The notes under the pieces are model-generated. The model saw nothing but the letters and a program-made list of their open reading frames with translations. It ran no database searches and was not told the DNA's origin. A stretch of 64,000 bases of DNA from Alistipes communis. GTDB lineage: Bacteria; Bacteroidota; Bacteroidia; Bacteroidales; Rikenellaceae. Shown piece by piece: positions 16,135 to 26,069 of this stretch (positions are counted from its first letter, which is position 1; every line of letters starts with the position of its first letter). Position numbers and translations under genes: made by a program. The stretch spans positions 2,728,001-2,792,000 of the forward strand of contig NZ_AP019735.1 in assembly GCF_006542665.1 (NCBI RefSeq), given 5' to 3'.

Positions 16135-18996
16135 ATGCAGAGTTTTTTGCAGGAGGTTGCAGCCGATCTCTACCGGCGCTACGGAGAGGATGTTTCGTCG
16201 CTGCACATTCTCTTCCCGACCCGTCGTGCCCGCCATTTCTTCATCGACGCCCTTTCGCATCTGGCCGAACGGCCGATGTGGCAGCCCCGTTGGCTGACGA
16301 TCGACGACCTGATGCAGGAGGTTTCGGGATTGCATTCGGGCGAACGCATCCGATTGATCGCCGAGTTGTACAAGGTCTATTCGGCCTGCCACGACGAACC
16401 TTTCGACAAGTTCTATTTCTGGGGCGAGATGCTGCTCAACGACTTCGACACGATCGACAAGTACCGTGTCGACGCCGATGCGCTGTTCCGCAATATCTAC
16501 GAGTTGAAGGAGTTGGAGTCCGACGTCTCCTACCTGACCCCCGAACAGTTGGAGGTGATCCGCCAGTTCTGGGCCAATTTCACCGACGGAGCGACGCTTT
16601 CGGAGGAGAAACGCCGTTTCTTGGCTGTGTGGCGGACGCTGGGCGACGTCTACCACGGTTTCCGCGCACGGCTGCAACGTCAGGGGATCGCCTACGGCGG
16701 TATGATGCAGCGTGCCGCGGCCGAGCGGCTGCTGGCGGGCGATTTCGCTTTCGCCGAGCGGCGGCGCTATGTCGTGGCGGGATTCAATGCTCTTTCGGCC
16801 TGCGAGAAGGTGTTGTTCCGTTTTCTGCAACACAACGCCGAAACCGATTTCTATTGGGATTACGACGACTATTATCTGAAAAACACCGACCAGGAGGCGG
16901 GAATGTTCGTGCGTGAAAACCATGCGTCGTTTCCTCCCGTGGTCGAGCTGTCGCACGATAATTTTCGAAAAGAGAAGGAGTTGACGGTCGTATCCACGCC
17001 TTCGAACGCCGTGCAGTGCAAATATGCAGGCCGGATCCTCGATGCGCTGCGCACCGGTGCCGACGGCCGGAAACGGCCGTTGGACAAGGAGACGGCCGTC
17101 GTGCTGACCGACGAAAACCTGTTGCTGCCGCTGCTCCATGCGTTGCCGGAGAAGGCCGGCGGCATCAACGTGACGATGGGATACCCGATCAAGACGACCC
17201 TTGCCTACGCCTTTCTGGAACGGCTCGTCGAGTTGCAGGCGCACCGGCGCGAAGGGCGGGATGGGACGTCGTTCTATCATGTCGATGCGGCGGGTATCCT
17301 CGCGCATCCCTATGTTGCGCGGAGTGCGCCGCAAACGATCGAGCAACTGCGCCGGACGATGCTCGCCGACCGCCGTATCCGGATGACCGCCGACGAGCTG
17401 GGACAGACGCCGCTGTTGAAGACGCTTTTCACTCCGGCGGCAGAGTGGCGGGAGTTGTCGGACTATCTGCTGCGGGCCGTGGCGGCCGTCGCCCGAGAGC
17501 CCTACGACGGCGACGACGCCCGGCAGCGGGTGGAGTTTCTGGCTGTCATTTCCGAGCAGTTGATTCGATTGCGCAATTCGCTCGAAGCTTGTGATATAGA
17601 AATAACTACCTCGATCTATACATCGCTTCTGCGGCGGCACCTGCAAACCGTGCGGATTCCCTTCGAGGGCGAGCCGCTCGAAGGGTTGCAGGTGATGGGA
17701 ATTTTGGAGACCCGCAACCTCGATTTCCGCAACGTGGTGCTGCTCTCGATGAACGACGACAATTTCCCGGGCAACCGCGTGGCGCAGGCTTCGTTCATTC
17801 CCTACAACCTGCGGGCGGCTTTCGATCTGCCGACCCCCGCCCATCACGAGGGGGTTTACGCCTACTATTTCTACCGGCTCGTCCAGCGGGCAGAACGTGT
17901 CTACATGCTTTATTGCGCCCATGCCGACGAGAAGACGACCGGCGAACAGAGCCATTATATCTACCAGCTCGATTTCGAAACCGGTTTCCGGTTGAAGCGC
18001 GTCGAGGTGGGGGTCGACGTCAATCTGGCGGAGAATCCGCCGATCGAAGTGGCGAAGGAGGGCGACGTCTGGGAGAAGCTCTCGCGTTTCGTCGACCCCG
18101 AATCGCCGGCGATGCTCTCTCCGACGGCCTTTTTCCGTTATGTCGCCTGTCCGCTGCGCTTCTATTTCTACTCCGTGGCGCGGTTGAAGGCCGACGACGA
18201 TCTGACCGAGGAGGTCGACGCTCCGATGTTCGGAACGATTCTCCATGCCGCCGCGCAGCGGCTTTACGAGCGGATCGCGGGGGAGGACCATCCGGGCGGG
18301 ACGCTGCGTGCGCTGGTCGGAAGCGGGGCGGTCGAACGGGCCGTCGCGGCGGCGATCAACAGCGAGTACCTGCAAAACGAGGCGGCCGACGTGAAGGAGT
18401 ATCCGGGAAACCTGATGCTGGTACACGGCATCGTCTCCAAATACCTGCGTCACGGCGTCGTCGCCTACGATGCAGCGCACGACGGGTTTCGCGTCGAGGG
18501 GTTGGAGCGTCCCGTCGAAGACTCCTTCCCCTTCGTCTCGGCCGGCCGTGAACTGCGCGTCCGGTTCGGCGGCATCGCCGACCGGATCGATCGGTTGGAC
18601 GACGGCCGCCTGCGGGTGGTGGACTACAAGACGGGCGAGTCGCAACTCGAATTCGCGGGCGTCGAAGCGCTTTTCAACGGCGAAGCCAAACAGCGGCAGT
18701 CCAATGTCTTGCAGACGTTGCTTTACGCGATGATGCTGACGCACTCCGAAGGTTGCGAGGCGGTGCCGGCGCTCTACTACGTGCGGCGGATGAACCATCC
18801 CGATTACAGCCCCGAACTGGTGGATCGTTCCACGGGCGGCGTAGGGGAAGGCTATTCGGCCTATGCGGTCGATTTCGAGCGGCTGCTCGGCGAGAAACTC
18901 GCCGAACTGTTCGATCCCGCCGTGCCGTTCCGCGCGACCGACGATGCGGAGCACACGTGCCGTTATTGCGATTACAGGCAGATCTGCCGGAGATAA
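16135..18996 (+). CDS. addB: AddB-like PD-(D/E)XK nuclease with Fe-S cysteines
   Basis: 953 residues. The N-terminal half is an inactivated helicase fold: LHILFPTRRARHFF occupies the usual Walker A position but lacks GxGKS/T. The C-terminal nuclease domain has GGIADRIDRLDDGRLRVVDY followed by KTGES, the D...DYK catalytic core. Four cysteines fit the AddB iron-sulfur cluster: C672 (YVACPLRFYF) and C942, C945, C951 (HTCRYCDYRQIC). With AddA it would form the AddAB end-resection nuclease. It is unusual that addA is transcribed in the opposite direction rather than in the same operon. Confidence 0.88.
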   Translation: MQSFLQEVAADLYRRYGEDVSSLHILFPTRRARHFFIDALSHLAERPMWQPRWLTIDDLMQEVSGLHSGERIRLIAELYKVYSACHDEPFDKFYFWGEMLLNDFDTIDKYRVDADALFRNIYELKELESDVSYLTPEQLEVIRQFWANFTDGATLSEEKRRFLAVWRTLGDVYHGFRARLQRQGIAYGGMMQRAAAERLLAGDFAFAERRRYVVAGFNALSACEKVLFRFLQHNAETDFYWDYDDYYLKNTDQEAGMFVRENHASFPPVVELSHDNFRKEKELTVVSTPSNAVQCKYAGRILDALRTGADGRKRPLDKETAVVLTDENLLLPLLHALPEKAGGINVTMGYPIKTTLAYAFLERLVELQAHRREGRDGTSFYHVDAAGILAHPYVARSAPQTIEQLRRTMLADRRIRMTADELGQTPLLKTLFTPAAEWRELSDYLLRAVAAVAREPYDGDDARQRVEFLAVISEQLIRLRNSLEACDIEITTSIYTSLLRRHLQTVRIPFEGEPLEGLQVMGILETRNLDFRNVVLLSMNDDNFPGNRVAQASFIPYNLRAAFDLPTPAHHEGVYAYYFYRLVQRAERVYMLYCAHADEKTTGEQSHYIYQLDFETGFRLKRVEVGVDVNLAENPPIEVAKEGDVWEKLSRFVDPESPAMLSPTAFFRYVACPLRFYFYSVARLKADDDLTEEVDAPMFGTILHAAAQRLYERIAGEDHPGGTLRALVGSGAVERAVAAAINSEYLQNEAADVKEYPGNLMLVHGIVSKYLRHGVVAYDAAHDGFRVEGLERPVEDSFPFVSAGRELRVRFGGIADRIDRLDDGRLRVVDYKTGESQLEFAGVEALFNGEAKQRQSNVLQTLLYAMMLTHSEGCEAVPALYYVRRMNHPDYSPELVDRSTGGVGEGYSAYAVDFERLLGEKLAELFDPAVPFRATDDAEHTCRYCDYRQICRR

Positions 18997-19163
18997 TTAC
19001 CCGATAAAGATTGAAAACGATGGGCGGAACGATCCGCTGCCGCCCCGTCCGCATGTCTGCGATTCTGTGTATTGCAGGGAATTGCCTGCGGCAGTGTGGT
19101 GCAGGAGAGGATATCTCTCCGACCGGTGCGGGCGAACCTTCCCGAAAAAGATGATTCTGCGGC

Positions 19164-19724
19164 TCAGAGCTTCACGACGAAATAGGCCGCTCCGCTGCGG
19201 CGTGCCGCTTCGATGCCGACGGCCGAATCCTCGAAGATGAGCGTTTCGTCGGGCGTCGCCCCTTCGATCTCCATCGCTTTGAGGAAGCAGCCCGGATCGG
19301 GTTTGCTCTGCGGTGCGTCGAGCGCCGAGATGATGCCGTCGACACCCGCTTCGAGGTGCAGGTGGCGCATCACGTTGTCGATGTTGGCACGCTGGCCCGT
19401 CGAGACGATCCACACGCGGCCGCCCTGTTTCCGGAACTGCTGACAGAACTCCCATAACGGACGGTTGAGTGCCACGAGGTCGAAGTAACGGGGGTAGAGT
19501 TCGATCTTGCGCCGCCGCAGCCGGTCGATCTCCGCGGGATCGTCGATGCCGATCGACCGCAGGAATTCGGGGCAGCGCACCCCGAAGTGGCGGGCGGCGT
19601 ACTCCTCTTCGGTCATTGCGTAGCCCACTTCGCGCAACGTTTCGACATAGGCGCGGGCATTGGCGCGGCGCGTATCGACGAGCGTACCGTCGAAATCCAA
19701 AAGAATCAATCGAATGCGAGACAT
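19164..19724 (-). CDS. HAD-superfamily phosphatase (beta-PGM-like)
   Basis: 186 residues. HAD motifs are complete: LDFDGTLVDT (nucleophile and acid-base Asp), VSTGQ (Ser/Thr motif II), SKPDPGCF (Lys motif III) and LIFEDSAVGIEAA (acidic motif IV). A helical cap between motifs I and II places it in the HAD-IA group with phosphoglycolate phosphatase and beta-phosphoglucomutase relatives; the substrate cannot be read from sequence. It lies 11 bp after the M23 peptidase gene and is the last gene of that three-gene minus-strand unit. Confidence 0.82.
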   Translation of the reverse strand: MSRIRLILLDFDGTLVDTRRANARAYVETLREVGYAMTEEEYAARHFGVRCPEFLRSIGIDDPAEIDRLRRRKIELYPRYFDLVALNRPLWEFCQQFRKQGGRVWIVSTGQRANIDNVMRHLHLEAGVDGIISALDAPQSKPDPGCFLKAMEIEGATPDETLIFEDSAVGIEAARRSGAAYFVVKL

Positions 19725-19735
19725 GATCTCAAACG

Positions 19736-20683
19736 TTAGTCGAACGATTGCATACCGGAACGAGCGATGCGCATCATCCGCTGGTAATCGTCGGGTGAGA
19801 GCTCCATGAAAAAGTAGTGGATCGGATCGACGCGCATTCCGTTGCAGCGTACCTCGTAATGCAGATGCGGAGCCAGCGACAGTCCGGAGTTGCCCGACAA
19901 GGCGATGATGTCGCCTCGCCGCACCCGCTGTCCGCGTCGCACGCCGATGCGGCCCAGATGCGAATAGAGGGTTTCGTACCCGCCGCCGTGGTCGATGACG
20001 ACCGTCTGGCCGGAGGTGCTGTTGCGCAGCGACACCTCCTTGACCGTCCCGTCGGCCGTAGCGAAGACGCGCGAACCTTCGGGAATGGCGTAGTCGACGC
20101 CCTGATGCGAGCGCAGCACCTTCTGGAACGGATTGATACGCATGCCGTAGGAGGTGGTGAGCAGCGTCAGCTGCTTGTTGATGATCGGCTGGATGGCCGG
20201 TATCCGGTTGCGGTAGGCGCAGCTGTCGATCGCCGCTGCCATGCGGTCGTAGGAGTCCGCCAGATCGGCGACGGCGCGCTCGGTGGCGTCGAGCCGTCGG
20301 GCGAACTGCTTCTGCAACTCGATAGTCGACTGCGACAGCAGTCCTTCGTAGAAATTCCAGCGGTTGGCGGCGTTCTCCTCCTCGAAATCGTAGGGATCGG
20401 CTTCGAAGAGGATGTGGAAGACGTTGCGGTCGCGCGCGATGACGTTCTCCATGACGCGGTTCAGCGAGTCGTACCGCCCGGTGAGCGTCGCGTACTCCCG
20501 CCGCAGCCGGTCGGTCGAGTGTTTGAGCCGGTACTCCACCGGCGTGTCGAAGAAGATCGAGAAGGCGAAGTAGTAGAGCACGGCGGCGCCTGTCCAGACG
20601 AAGAGCTGGATGACGACGCGCGTGACGTTGTTCCAGAATGTCTTGCGGCGGCGGACTTTGGCTATGTATCGGCTGTCGGGCAT
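19736..20683 (-). CDS. Membrane-anchored M23 peptidase, second copy
   Basis: 315 residues. A transmembrane helix near residues 22-45 (IQLFVWTGAAVLYYFAFSIF) is followed by a coiled-coil-like region and a LytM/M23 domain with HQGVDYA (zinc His and Asp) and PHLHYEVRCNG (HxH zinc and catalytic His), so the enzyme should be active. It would cleave peptidoglycan cross-links in the periplasm. It starts 4 bp after the paralogous M23 gene upstream; the two share architecture and arose by tandem duplication (inference). Confidence 0.88.
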   Translation of the reverse strand: MPDSRYIAKVRRRKTFWNNVTRVVIQLFVWTGAAVLYYFAFSIFFDTPVEYRLKHSTDRLRREYATLTGRYDSLNRVMENVIARDRNVFHILFEADPYDFEEENAANRWNFYEGLLSQSTIELQKQFARRLDATERAVADLADSYDRMAAAIDSCAYRNRIPAIQPIINKQLTLLTTSYGMRINPFQKVLRSHQGVDYAIPEGSRVFATADGTVKEVSLRNSTSGQTVVIDHGGGYETLYSHLGRIGVRRGQRVRRGDIIALSGNSGLSLAPHLHYEVRCNGMRVDPIHYFFMELSPDDYQRMMRIARSGMQSFD

Positions 20684-20687
20684 GGCG

Positions 20688-21662
20688 TCAATCGGTTTCC
20701 ATGGTTGTTTCGTGCATCTCCTCCATGAGCTTGTTGTACTCTTCGGCCGTCATGTCCTTGTTGAAGTAGTTGATCGGATTGACCACCTGCCCCATGTACA
20801 TCACCTCGTAGTGGAGGTGCGGGCCGGTCACGCCGCCCGTGCGTCCCGCTTCGGCGATGAGCTGCCCGCGCACGACCGGATCGCCCGGTTTGACGAAGAC
20901 CTTGTTCAGATGCGCATAGCGGGTCTTGTACCCGAATTCGTGATTGATGATGACGAAGGTGCCGTATCCGTGGCGTGCGCGGTTCAGGTCGACTTTTTCG
21001 ACCACGCCGTCGCCCGTGGCGTAGACGGCGTCGCCCACGTTGCACGCCAGGTCGATCCCCTTGTGCATGATGTAGCGGCCGTAGATCGGGTGGCGGCGCA
21101 TGCCGAAGGCGCCGATACCGTTGCGCAGCTTGTTGCGGTCGATCGGCCACGTGGCGGGGATCGCCGAGGAGAGTTTCTCCTTGTTCTTGGCCAGGATCTG
21201 CAACTGGTCGAACGAGACGGACTCCAAGTAGAGCTGCCGTGCCAGCGCATCCATCTGCTTCCATGTGCCGATCATCAGCGACGAGTAGCTGTCGTCGGCC
21301 ATGGGGCGGTACTTTTCGCTGGGGTATTCCGTGTAGATGCCGTCGAGCGAGAGCGTGTCGGTCGAGAAGAGCGCGCGGTAGACCGACTGGTCGCGGTGGC
21401 GGATCTCGGCGATCTTGCGTTCGGAGGCCTTCAACCGGTCCTGCATGATGCGGTACTTCATCACCAGCTCGCGGTTCGCACGGTTGATGCGGTACATCTT
21501 CGGCGTATAGAAGAAATAGGAAAAGAGGACGTTGGCCACCGAGATGAGGATGAATCCGATGAGTATTTTGCGCAGCAGGCGGTAGGTACGCAGCCGGAAC
21601 GGAGCCGTGATAACTTCGTAGGTAAGGGTCTGCGGATTGAATCGGTGTTCTTTTTTTGCCAT
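20688..21662 (-). CDS. Membrane-anchored M23 peptidase, first copy
   Basis: 324 residues with an N-terminal cytoplasmic stretch, a transmembrane helix (LLRKILIGFILISVANVLFS), a coiled-coil-like segment and an M23 domain with MHKGIDLA and GPHLHYEVMYMG, all zinc ligands present. It is the first gene of the M23-M23-HAD unit, divergent from alaS. This type beside alaS is a familiar Bacteroidales neighbourhood; the likely role is cell-wall remodelling or morphogenesis. A good promoter lies just upstream. Confidence 0.88.
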   Translation of the reverse strand: MAKKEHRFNPQTLTYEVITAPFRLRTYRLLRKILIGFILISVANVLFSYFFYTPKMYRINRANRELVMKYRIMQDRLKASERKIAEIRHRDQSVYRALFSTDTLSLDGIYTEYPSEKYRPMADDSYSSLMIGTWKQMDALARQLYLESVSFDQLQILAKNKEKLSSAIPATWPIDRNKLRNGIGAFGMRRHPIYGRYIMHKGIDLACNVGDAVYATGDGVVEKVDLNRARHGYGTFVIINHEFGYKTRYAHLNKVFVKPGDPVVRGQLIAEAGRTGGVTGPHLHYEVMYMGQVVNPINYFNKDMTAEEYNKLMEEMHETTMETD

Positions 21663-21688
21663 GCCTGAAAAAACTCAGCGGGAACGCG

Positions 21689-21719
21689 CAAATTTAGGTT
21701 AAATTGTGTAATTTTGCAA
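21689..21719 (-). promoter_or_regulatory. Promoter of the M23-HAD operon, overlapping the alaS -7 box
   Basis: On the minus strand TTG (21719-21717), 20-nt spacer, TAAATTTG (21696-21689). The plus strand carries TAATTTTG at 21709-21716, a -7 box for alaS, inside the same interval, so the divergent promoters overlap and may compete for polymerase. The alaS side lacks a clear -33 TTG. Confidence 0.6.
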
Positions 21720-21760
21720 CCTGATAAAAGCAAACGCAGGAATCGGATAAAACAGTATAT

Positions 21761-24382
21761 ATGGAATCGAATGAAATTCGCCAGGCCTTTCTGGACTTTT
21801 TCCGGAGCAAGGGACACGAGATCGTTCCCTCGGCCCCGATGGTGGTCAAGGGCGATCCTACGCTGATGTTCACCAATGCGGGCATGAACCAGTTCAAGGA
21901 CATCTTTCTGGGCAACGCTCCGCGCAAGTATCCGCGGGCGGCCGACACACAGAAATGCCTGCGCGTATCGGGCAAGCACAACGATCTGGAAGAGGTGGGG
22001 CACGACACCTACCACCACACCATGTTCGAGATGCTGGGCAACTGGTCCTACGGCGATTACTTCAAGCGGGAGGCGATCGAATGGGCGTGGGAGCTGCTGA
22101 CCGAGGTCTACAAACTGCCTGCCGAGCGGATGTACGCCACCGTCTTCGAGGGATCGGAGGAGGACGGCGTGCCCTTCGATTCGGAGGCCTACGACGTGTG
22201 GGCGCGGTTCCTGCCGGCGGATCACATCATCCGCGGCAACAAGCACGACAATTTCTGGGAGATGGGCGAGACGGGTCCCTGCGGCCCCTGTTCGGAGATT
22301 CATTTCGACCTGCGCGACGAGGCGGAGATCGCTGCTCGTCCGGGGCGCGAAATGGTCAACACGGGCCATCCTCAGGTGATCGAGATATGGAACCTCGTCT
22401 TCATGCAGTTCAACCGCAAGGCCAACGGCACGCTCGAACCGCTGCCGGCGAAGAACGTCGATACGGGTATGGGTTTCGAGCGTCTGTGCATGATTATGCA
22501 GGGCAAGAAGTCGAACTACGATACCGATGTGTTCCAGCCCACGATCGGCCGTCTGGCCGCGCTGTCGGGCAAGAGCTACGGGGCGGACGCCAGGTGCGAC
22601 GTGGCCATGCGCGTGGTGGCCGACCATCTGCGCGCCATCGCCTTCTCGATCGCCGACGGCCAGCTGCCGTCGAATGTCAAGGCGGGGTATGTCATCCGCC
22701 GCATCCTGCGCCGCGCCGTGCGCTACGGCTACACCTATTTAGGTTTCACCGAGCCCTTCATCTGCAAGCTGGTGGCGGGGCTGGTGGCGCAGATGGGCGA
22801 CCAGTTCCCCGAACTGCGGGCGCAGCAGACGCTCATCGAGCGTGTGATCGAGGAGGAGGAGAGTTCGTTCCTGCGGACGCTGGCCACGGGTATCACGCTG
22901 CTCGACGGCGTGATCGCCGAGGTCAAGAAACAGGGCGGGACCAAGATTTCGGGGCACGACGCCTTCGTGCTCTACGATACCTACGGTTTCCCGATCGACC
23001 TGACGGAGTTGATCGCCCGCGAGCAGGACGTGGAGGTCGACCTGAGTGCTTTCGAGACGGAGTTGCAGGCGCAGAAGGAGCGTTCGCGCAACGCCGCCGC
23101 GGTGGCTACCGACGACTGGCAGGAGTTGTTCCCGCTCGCGCAGAGCGAGTTCGTCGGTTACGATACGTTGACCGCGCCGGTGCGCATCGCGCGCTACCGT
23201 CGCGTCTCGGCCAAGAACCGGACGACCTACCAGTTGGTCTTCGACCGGACGCCCTTCTACGGCAATTCGGGCGGTCAGATCGGCGACGTGGGCTTCATCG
23301 AGAATGCCGACGAAAAGATCGACGTGGTGGCCACCGACAAGGAGAACGGTCTGATTATCCATATCGTCGACAAACTGCCGGAGAATCCCGCCGCCGATTT
23401 CACGGCGGTGGTAGATCCCGCCAAGCGGCAGGCTGCGGCCAACAACCATACGGCCACGCACCTGCTCGACGCTGCGCTGCGCAAGGTGCTGGGCACGCAT
23501 GTCGAGCAGAAGGGTTCGTTCGTGACGCCCGACTACCTGCGTTTCGACTTTTCGCACTTCCGGAAGGTGACGCCCGCGGAGCTGCGCGAGGTGGAGCGTC
23601 TGGTCAACCGTGAGATCCGTGCCAACCATCCGCTCGTGGAGCGGCGCGATGCGACGCTGGCCGAGGCACAGGCCGAGGGGGCGATCATGCTCTTCGGCGA
23701 GAAGTACGGCGACCGCGTGCGCATGGTGCGTTTCGGCGATTCGGTGGAGTTGTGCGGCGGTACGCACACCTGTGCTACGGGTACGATCGGATTTTTCAAG
23801 ATCGTGAGCGAGAGCGCCGTTTCGGCCGGCGTGCGGCGCATCGAGGCCGTGACGGGCGAAGGCGCCGAGAAGGTGCTCTACGCTGCGGAGGATACGTTGC
23901 AGAACGTCGCCGAGTTCCTGAACAACACGCAGGTCGTGCAGGCGATCAAGAAGATCGTCGAGAGCAACGACGCCCTTTCGAAGGAGGTCGAGGCGATGCG
24001 TCAGGAGCAGGTCCGCGAGTGGGCCGACCGTCTCGTGAAGAGTCTTCCCGAGCAGAACGGCGTGATTCTCATGGCCAAGCAGTCCGAGCGGATGCCGGCT
24101 TTCATCAAGGATCTGGCCTATAACCTGCGTGCGCGCGTGCACAATCTGGTCATGGTCGTCGGTACCTGTCAGGAGGGGAAACCGAGCCTGACGATCATGC
24201 TCGGCGACGACGTGGTCGCCAAGGGCGTCAACGCCGGCAAGGTGATCCGCGAAGCGGCCAGGGAGATGAACGGCGGCGGCGGCGGTCAGCCCTTCTTCGC
24301 AACGGCCGGGGGCAAGAATCCCGACAAGTTGCAGGCGGCGATCGACAAGGCCGTCGAACTGATTATGGATGAATTGAAATAA
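21761..24382 (+). CDS. alaS: Alanyl-tRNA synthetase
   Basis: 873 residues, the usual length. The class II catalytic core begins with IRQAFLDFFRSKGHEIVPSA and contains motif regions such as MFTNAGMNQFKDIFLG and FEMLGNWSYGDYF. The editing domain has its zinc ligands in NNHTATHLLDAAL and VELCGGTHTC, and the C-terminal domain ends with the Gly-rich GGGGGQPFFATAGG, in line with the family. It charges tRNA-Ala and hydrolyses mischarged Ser/Gly-tRNA. gpmI follows after 14 bp, so the two are probably one transcript. Confidence 0.97.
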   Translation: MESNEIRQAFLDFFRSKGHEIVPSAPMVVKGDPTLMFTNAGMNQFKDIFLGNAPRKYPRAADTQKCLRVSGKHNDLEEVGHDTYHHTMFEMLGNWSYGDYFKREAIEWAWELLTEVYKLPAERMYATVFEGSEEDGVPFDSEAYDVWARFLPADHIIRGNKHDNFWEMGETGPCGPCSEIHFDLRDEAEIAARPGREMVNTGHPQVIEIWNLVFMQFNRKANGTLEPLPAKNVDTGMGFERLCMIMQGKKSNYDTDVFQPTIGRLAALSGKSYGADARCDVAMRVVADHLRAIAFSIADGQLPSNVKAGYVIRRILRRAVRYGYTYLGFTEPFICKLVAGLVAQMGDQFPELRAQQTLIERVIEEEESSFLRTLATGITLLDGVIAEVKKQGGTKISGHDAFVLYDTYGFPIDLTELIAREQDVEVDLSAFETELQAQKERSRNAAAVATDDWQELFPLAQSEFVGYDTLTAPVRIARYRRVSAKNRTTYQLVFDRTPFYGNSGGQIGDVGFIENADEKIDVVATDKENGLIIHIVDKLPENPAADFTAVVDPAKRQAAANNHTATHLLDAALRKVLGTHVEQKGSFVTPDYLRFDFSHFRKVTPAELREVERLVNREIRANHPLVERRDATLAEAQAEGAIMLFGEKYGDRVRMVRFGDSVELCGGTHTCATGTIGFFKIVSESAVSAGVRRIEAVTGEGAEKVLYAAEDTLQNVAEFLNNTQVVQAIKKIVESNDALSKEVEAMRQEQVREWADRLVKSLPEQNGVILMAKQSERMPAFIKDLAYNLRARVHNLVMVVGTCQEGKPSLTIMLGDDVVAKGVNAGKVIREAAREMNGGGGGQPFFATAGGKNPDKLQAAIDKAVELIMDELK

Positions 24383-24396
24383 ACTAAGATAAAACA

Positions 24397-25923
24397 ATGA
24401 AACAGAAAGTATTGCTTATGATTCTGGACGGTTGGGGTATCGGCAACCGATCCAAGGGCGACGTCATTTCGACCGTCCATCCCGCATATATTTCGGCGAT
24501 GACCGAAAAGTATCCTCATGCGCAGCTGCATACCGACGGCGAGAACGTGGGGTTGCCCGACGGGCAGATGGGCAACTCCGAGGTGGGACACCTCAATATC
24601 GGTGCGGGCCGCGTGGTCTATCAGGATTTGGTGAAGATCAACCGCGCCTGCAAGGACGGTTCGATCATGGAGAACGCGGAGGTGAAGGCGGCTTTCGAGT
24701 ACGCCAAGGCGAAGGGCGTGAACGTGCACTTCATGGGCCTCGTGTCGGACGGCGGCGTGCACTCGTCGATCGACCACCTCTACAAACTCTGCGACATAGC
24801 CAAGACCTACGGCATCGAGCATACCTATGTGCACTGCTTCATGGACGGCCGCGATACCGACCCGCACAGCGGCAAGGGTTTCATCGAGGCGTTGGAGCGC
24901 CATACGGCGCAGTCGACGGGCGTCGTCGCGTCGATCATCGGCCGTTACTATGCGATGGATCGCGACAAGCGCTGGGAGCGTGTGAAGGTGGCCTACGATC
25001 AACTCGTGAACGGTGTCGGCGAGCCGGCGACGGACATGGTCGCCGCCATGCAGAAGTCCTACGACGCCGACGTGACCGACGAGTTCGTCAAGCCGATCGT
25101 GCGTGTCGACGCCGAGGGGAAAGCCGTCGGGACGATCCGTCCCGGCGACATGGTGATCTTCTTCAACTACCGCAACGACCGCGCCAAGGAGCTGACCGTC
25201 GTGCTCACGCAGGAGGACATGCCCGCCGAAGGGATGCACACGCTGCCGCTCTATTACTGCTGCATGACCCCTTACGATGCCAAATTCCAGGGGTTGCACA
25301 TCCTGTTCGACAAGGAGAACGTGCAGAATACGATCGGCGAGTACGTCTCATCGCTGGGCCTCTCGCAGCTGCGCATCGCCGAGACGGAGAAGTATGCGCA
25401 CGTGACCTTCTTCCTCAACGGCGGCCGCGAGGAGAAATTCGCCGGCGAAGACCGCATTCTGGTCGCTTCGCCCAAGGTGGCGACCTACGACCTTCAACCC
25501 GAGATGAGCGCCTACGAGGTGAAGGACAAGCTGGTCGAGGCGCTCGATTCGCAGAAATACGATTTCATCTGCCTGAACTTCGCCAACGGCGACATGGTGG
25601 GGCATACGGGTGTCTACGACGCGATCGTCAAGGCCGTGAAGGCTGTCGACGAGTGCGTGGGAGAGGTGGTCGAAGCCGCCAAGCGCAACGGCTACGAGGT
25701 CGTGCAGATCGCCGACCACGGCAATGCCGACAACGCGATCAATGCCGACGGTACGCCCAACACGGCGCACTCGCTCAATCCGGTGCCCATCGTCGTGGTA
25801 TCGGACCGCGTGAAGACCGTACACGACGGCGTGCTGGCCGACGTAGCTCCTACGGTGCTCAAACTCATGGGGCTCGAACAGCCTGCCGAGATGACGGGCA
25901 AGGTGCTCGTCGAGCTGAAATAG
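24397..25923 (+). CDS. gpmI: 2,3-bisphosphoglycerate-independent phosphoglycerate mutase
   Basis: 508 residues, typical length. LMILDGWGIG carries the first metal-binding Asp; MGNSEVGHLNIGAG contains the catalytic Ser; SDGGVHSSIDHL, HCFMDGRDTDP, DMVIFFNYRNDRAKEL and NFANGDMVGHTG supply substrate and Mn-binding residues, and IADHGNADNAIN the C-terminal metal site. It interconverts 3- and 2-phosphoglycerate in glycolysis. It follows alaS closely and ends in a strong terminator. Confidence 0.97.
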   Translation: MKQKVLLMILDGWGIGNRSKGDVISTVHPAYISAMTEKYPHAQLHTDGENVGLPDGQMGNSEVGHLNIGAGRVVYQDLVKINRACKDGSIMENAEVKAAFEYAKAKGVNVHFMGLVSDGGVHSSIDHLYKLCDIAKTYGIEHTYVHCFMDGRDTDPHSGKGFIEALERHTAQSTGVVASIIGRYYAMDRDKRWERVKVAYDQLVNGVGEPATDMVAAMQKSYDADVTDEFVKPIVRVDAEGKAVGTIRPGDMVIFFNYRNDRAKELTVVLTQEDMPAEGMHTLPLYYCCMTPYDAKFQGLHILFDKENVQNTIGEYVSSLGLSQLRIAETEKYAHVTFFLNGGREEKFAGEDRILVASPKVATYDLQPEMSAYEVKDKLVEALDSQKYDFICLNFANGDMVGHTGVYDAIVKAVKAVDECVGEVVEAAKRNGYEVVQIADHGNADNAINADGTPNTAHSLNPVPIVVVSDRVKTVHDGVLADVAPTVLKLMGLEQPAEMTGKVLVELK

Positions 25924-25944
25924 CCCTCCTTCGCGGAGGATATG

Positions 25945-25975
25945 AGGGCCTGCTCGTCCGGAGCGGGCCCTTTTT
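25945..25975 (+). terminator. Terminator of alaS-gpmI
   Basis: GGGCCTGCTC and GAGCGGGCCC form a GC-rich hairpin followed by TTTTT at 25971-25975. A smaller hairpin (CCTCC/GGAGG) sits just before it at about 25925-25940. The stretch from here to 26069 shows no gene. Confidence 0.88.
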
Positions 25976-26069
25976 CGTTTGCGTGATGTCGGGCCGCAAG
26001 TCCCGATACCCTTCATCGCAGTTCCTTCCGACCGAAAGTTCGTCTGGTACTCCTCGGAATTTACGCAAC

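Noticed and set aside
16012..18954. 980-codon minus-strand frame opposite addB
   Set aside because: Shadow of the GC-rich addB gene; no recognisable motifs, and addB shows nuclease and Fe-S motifs.
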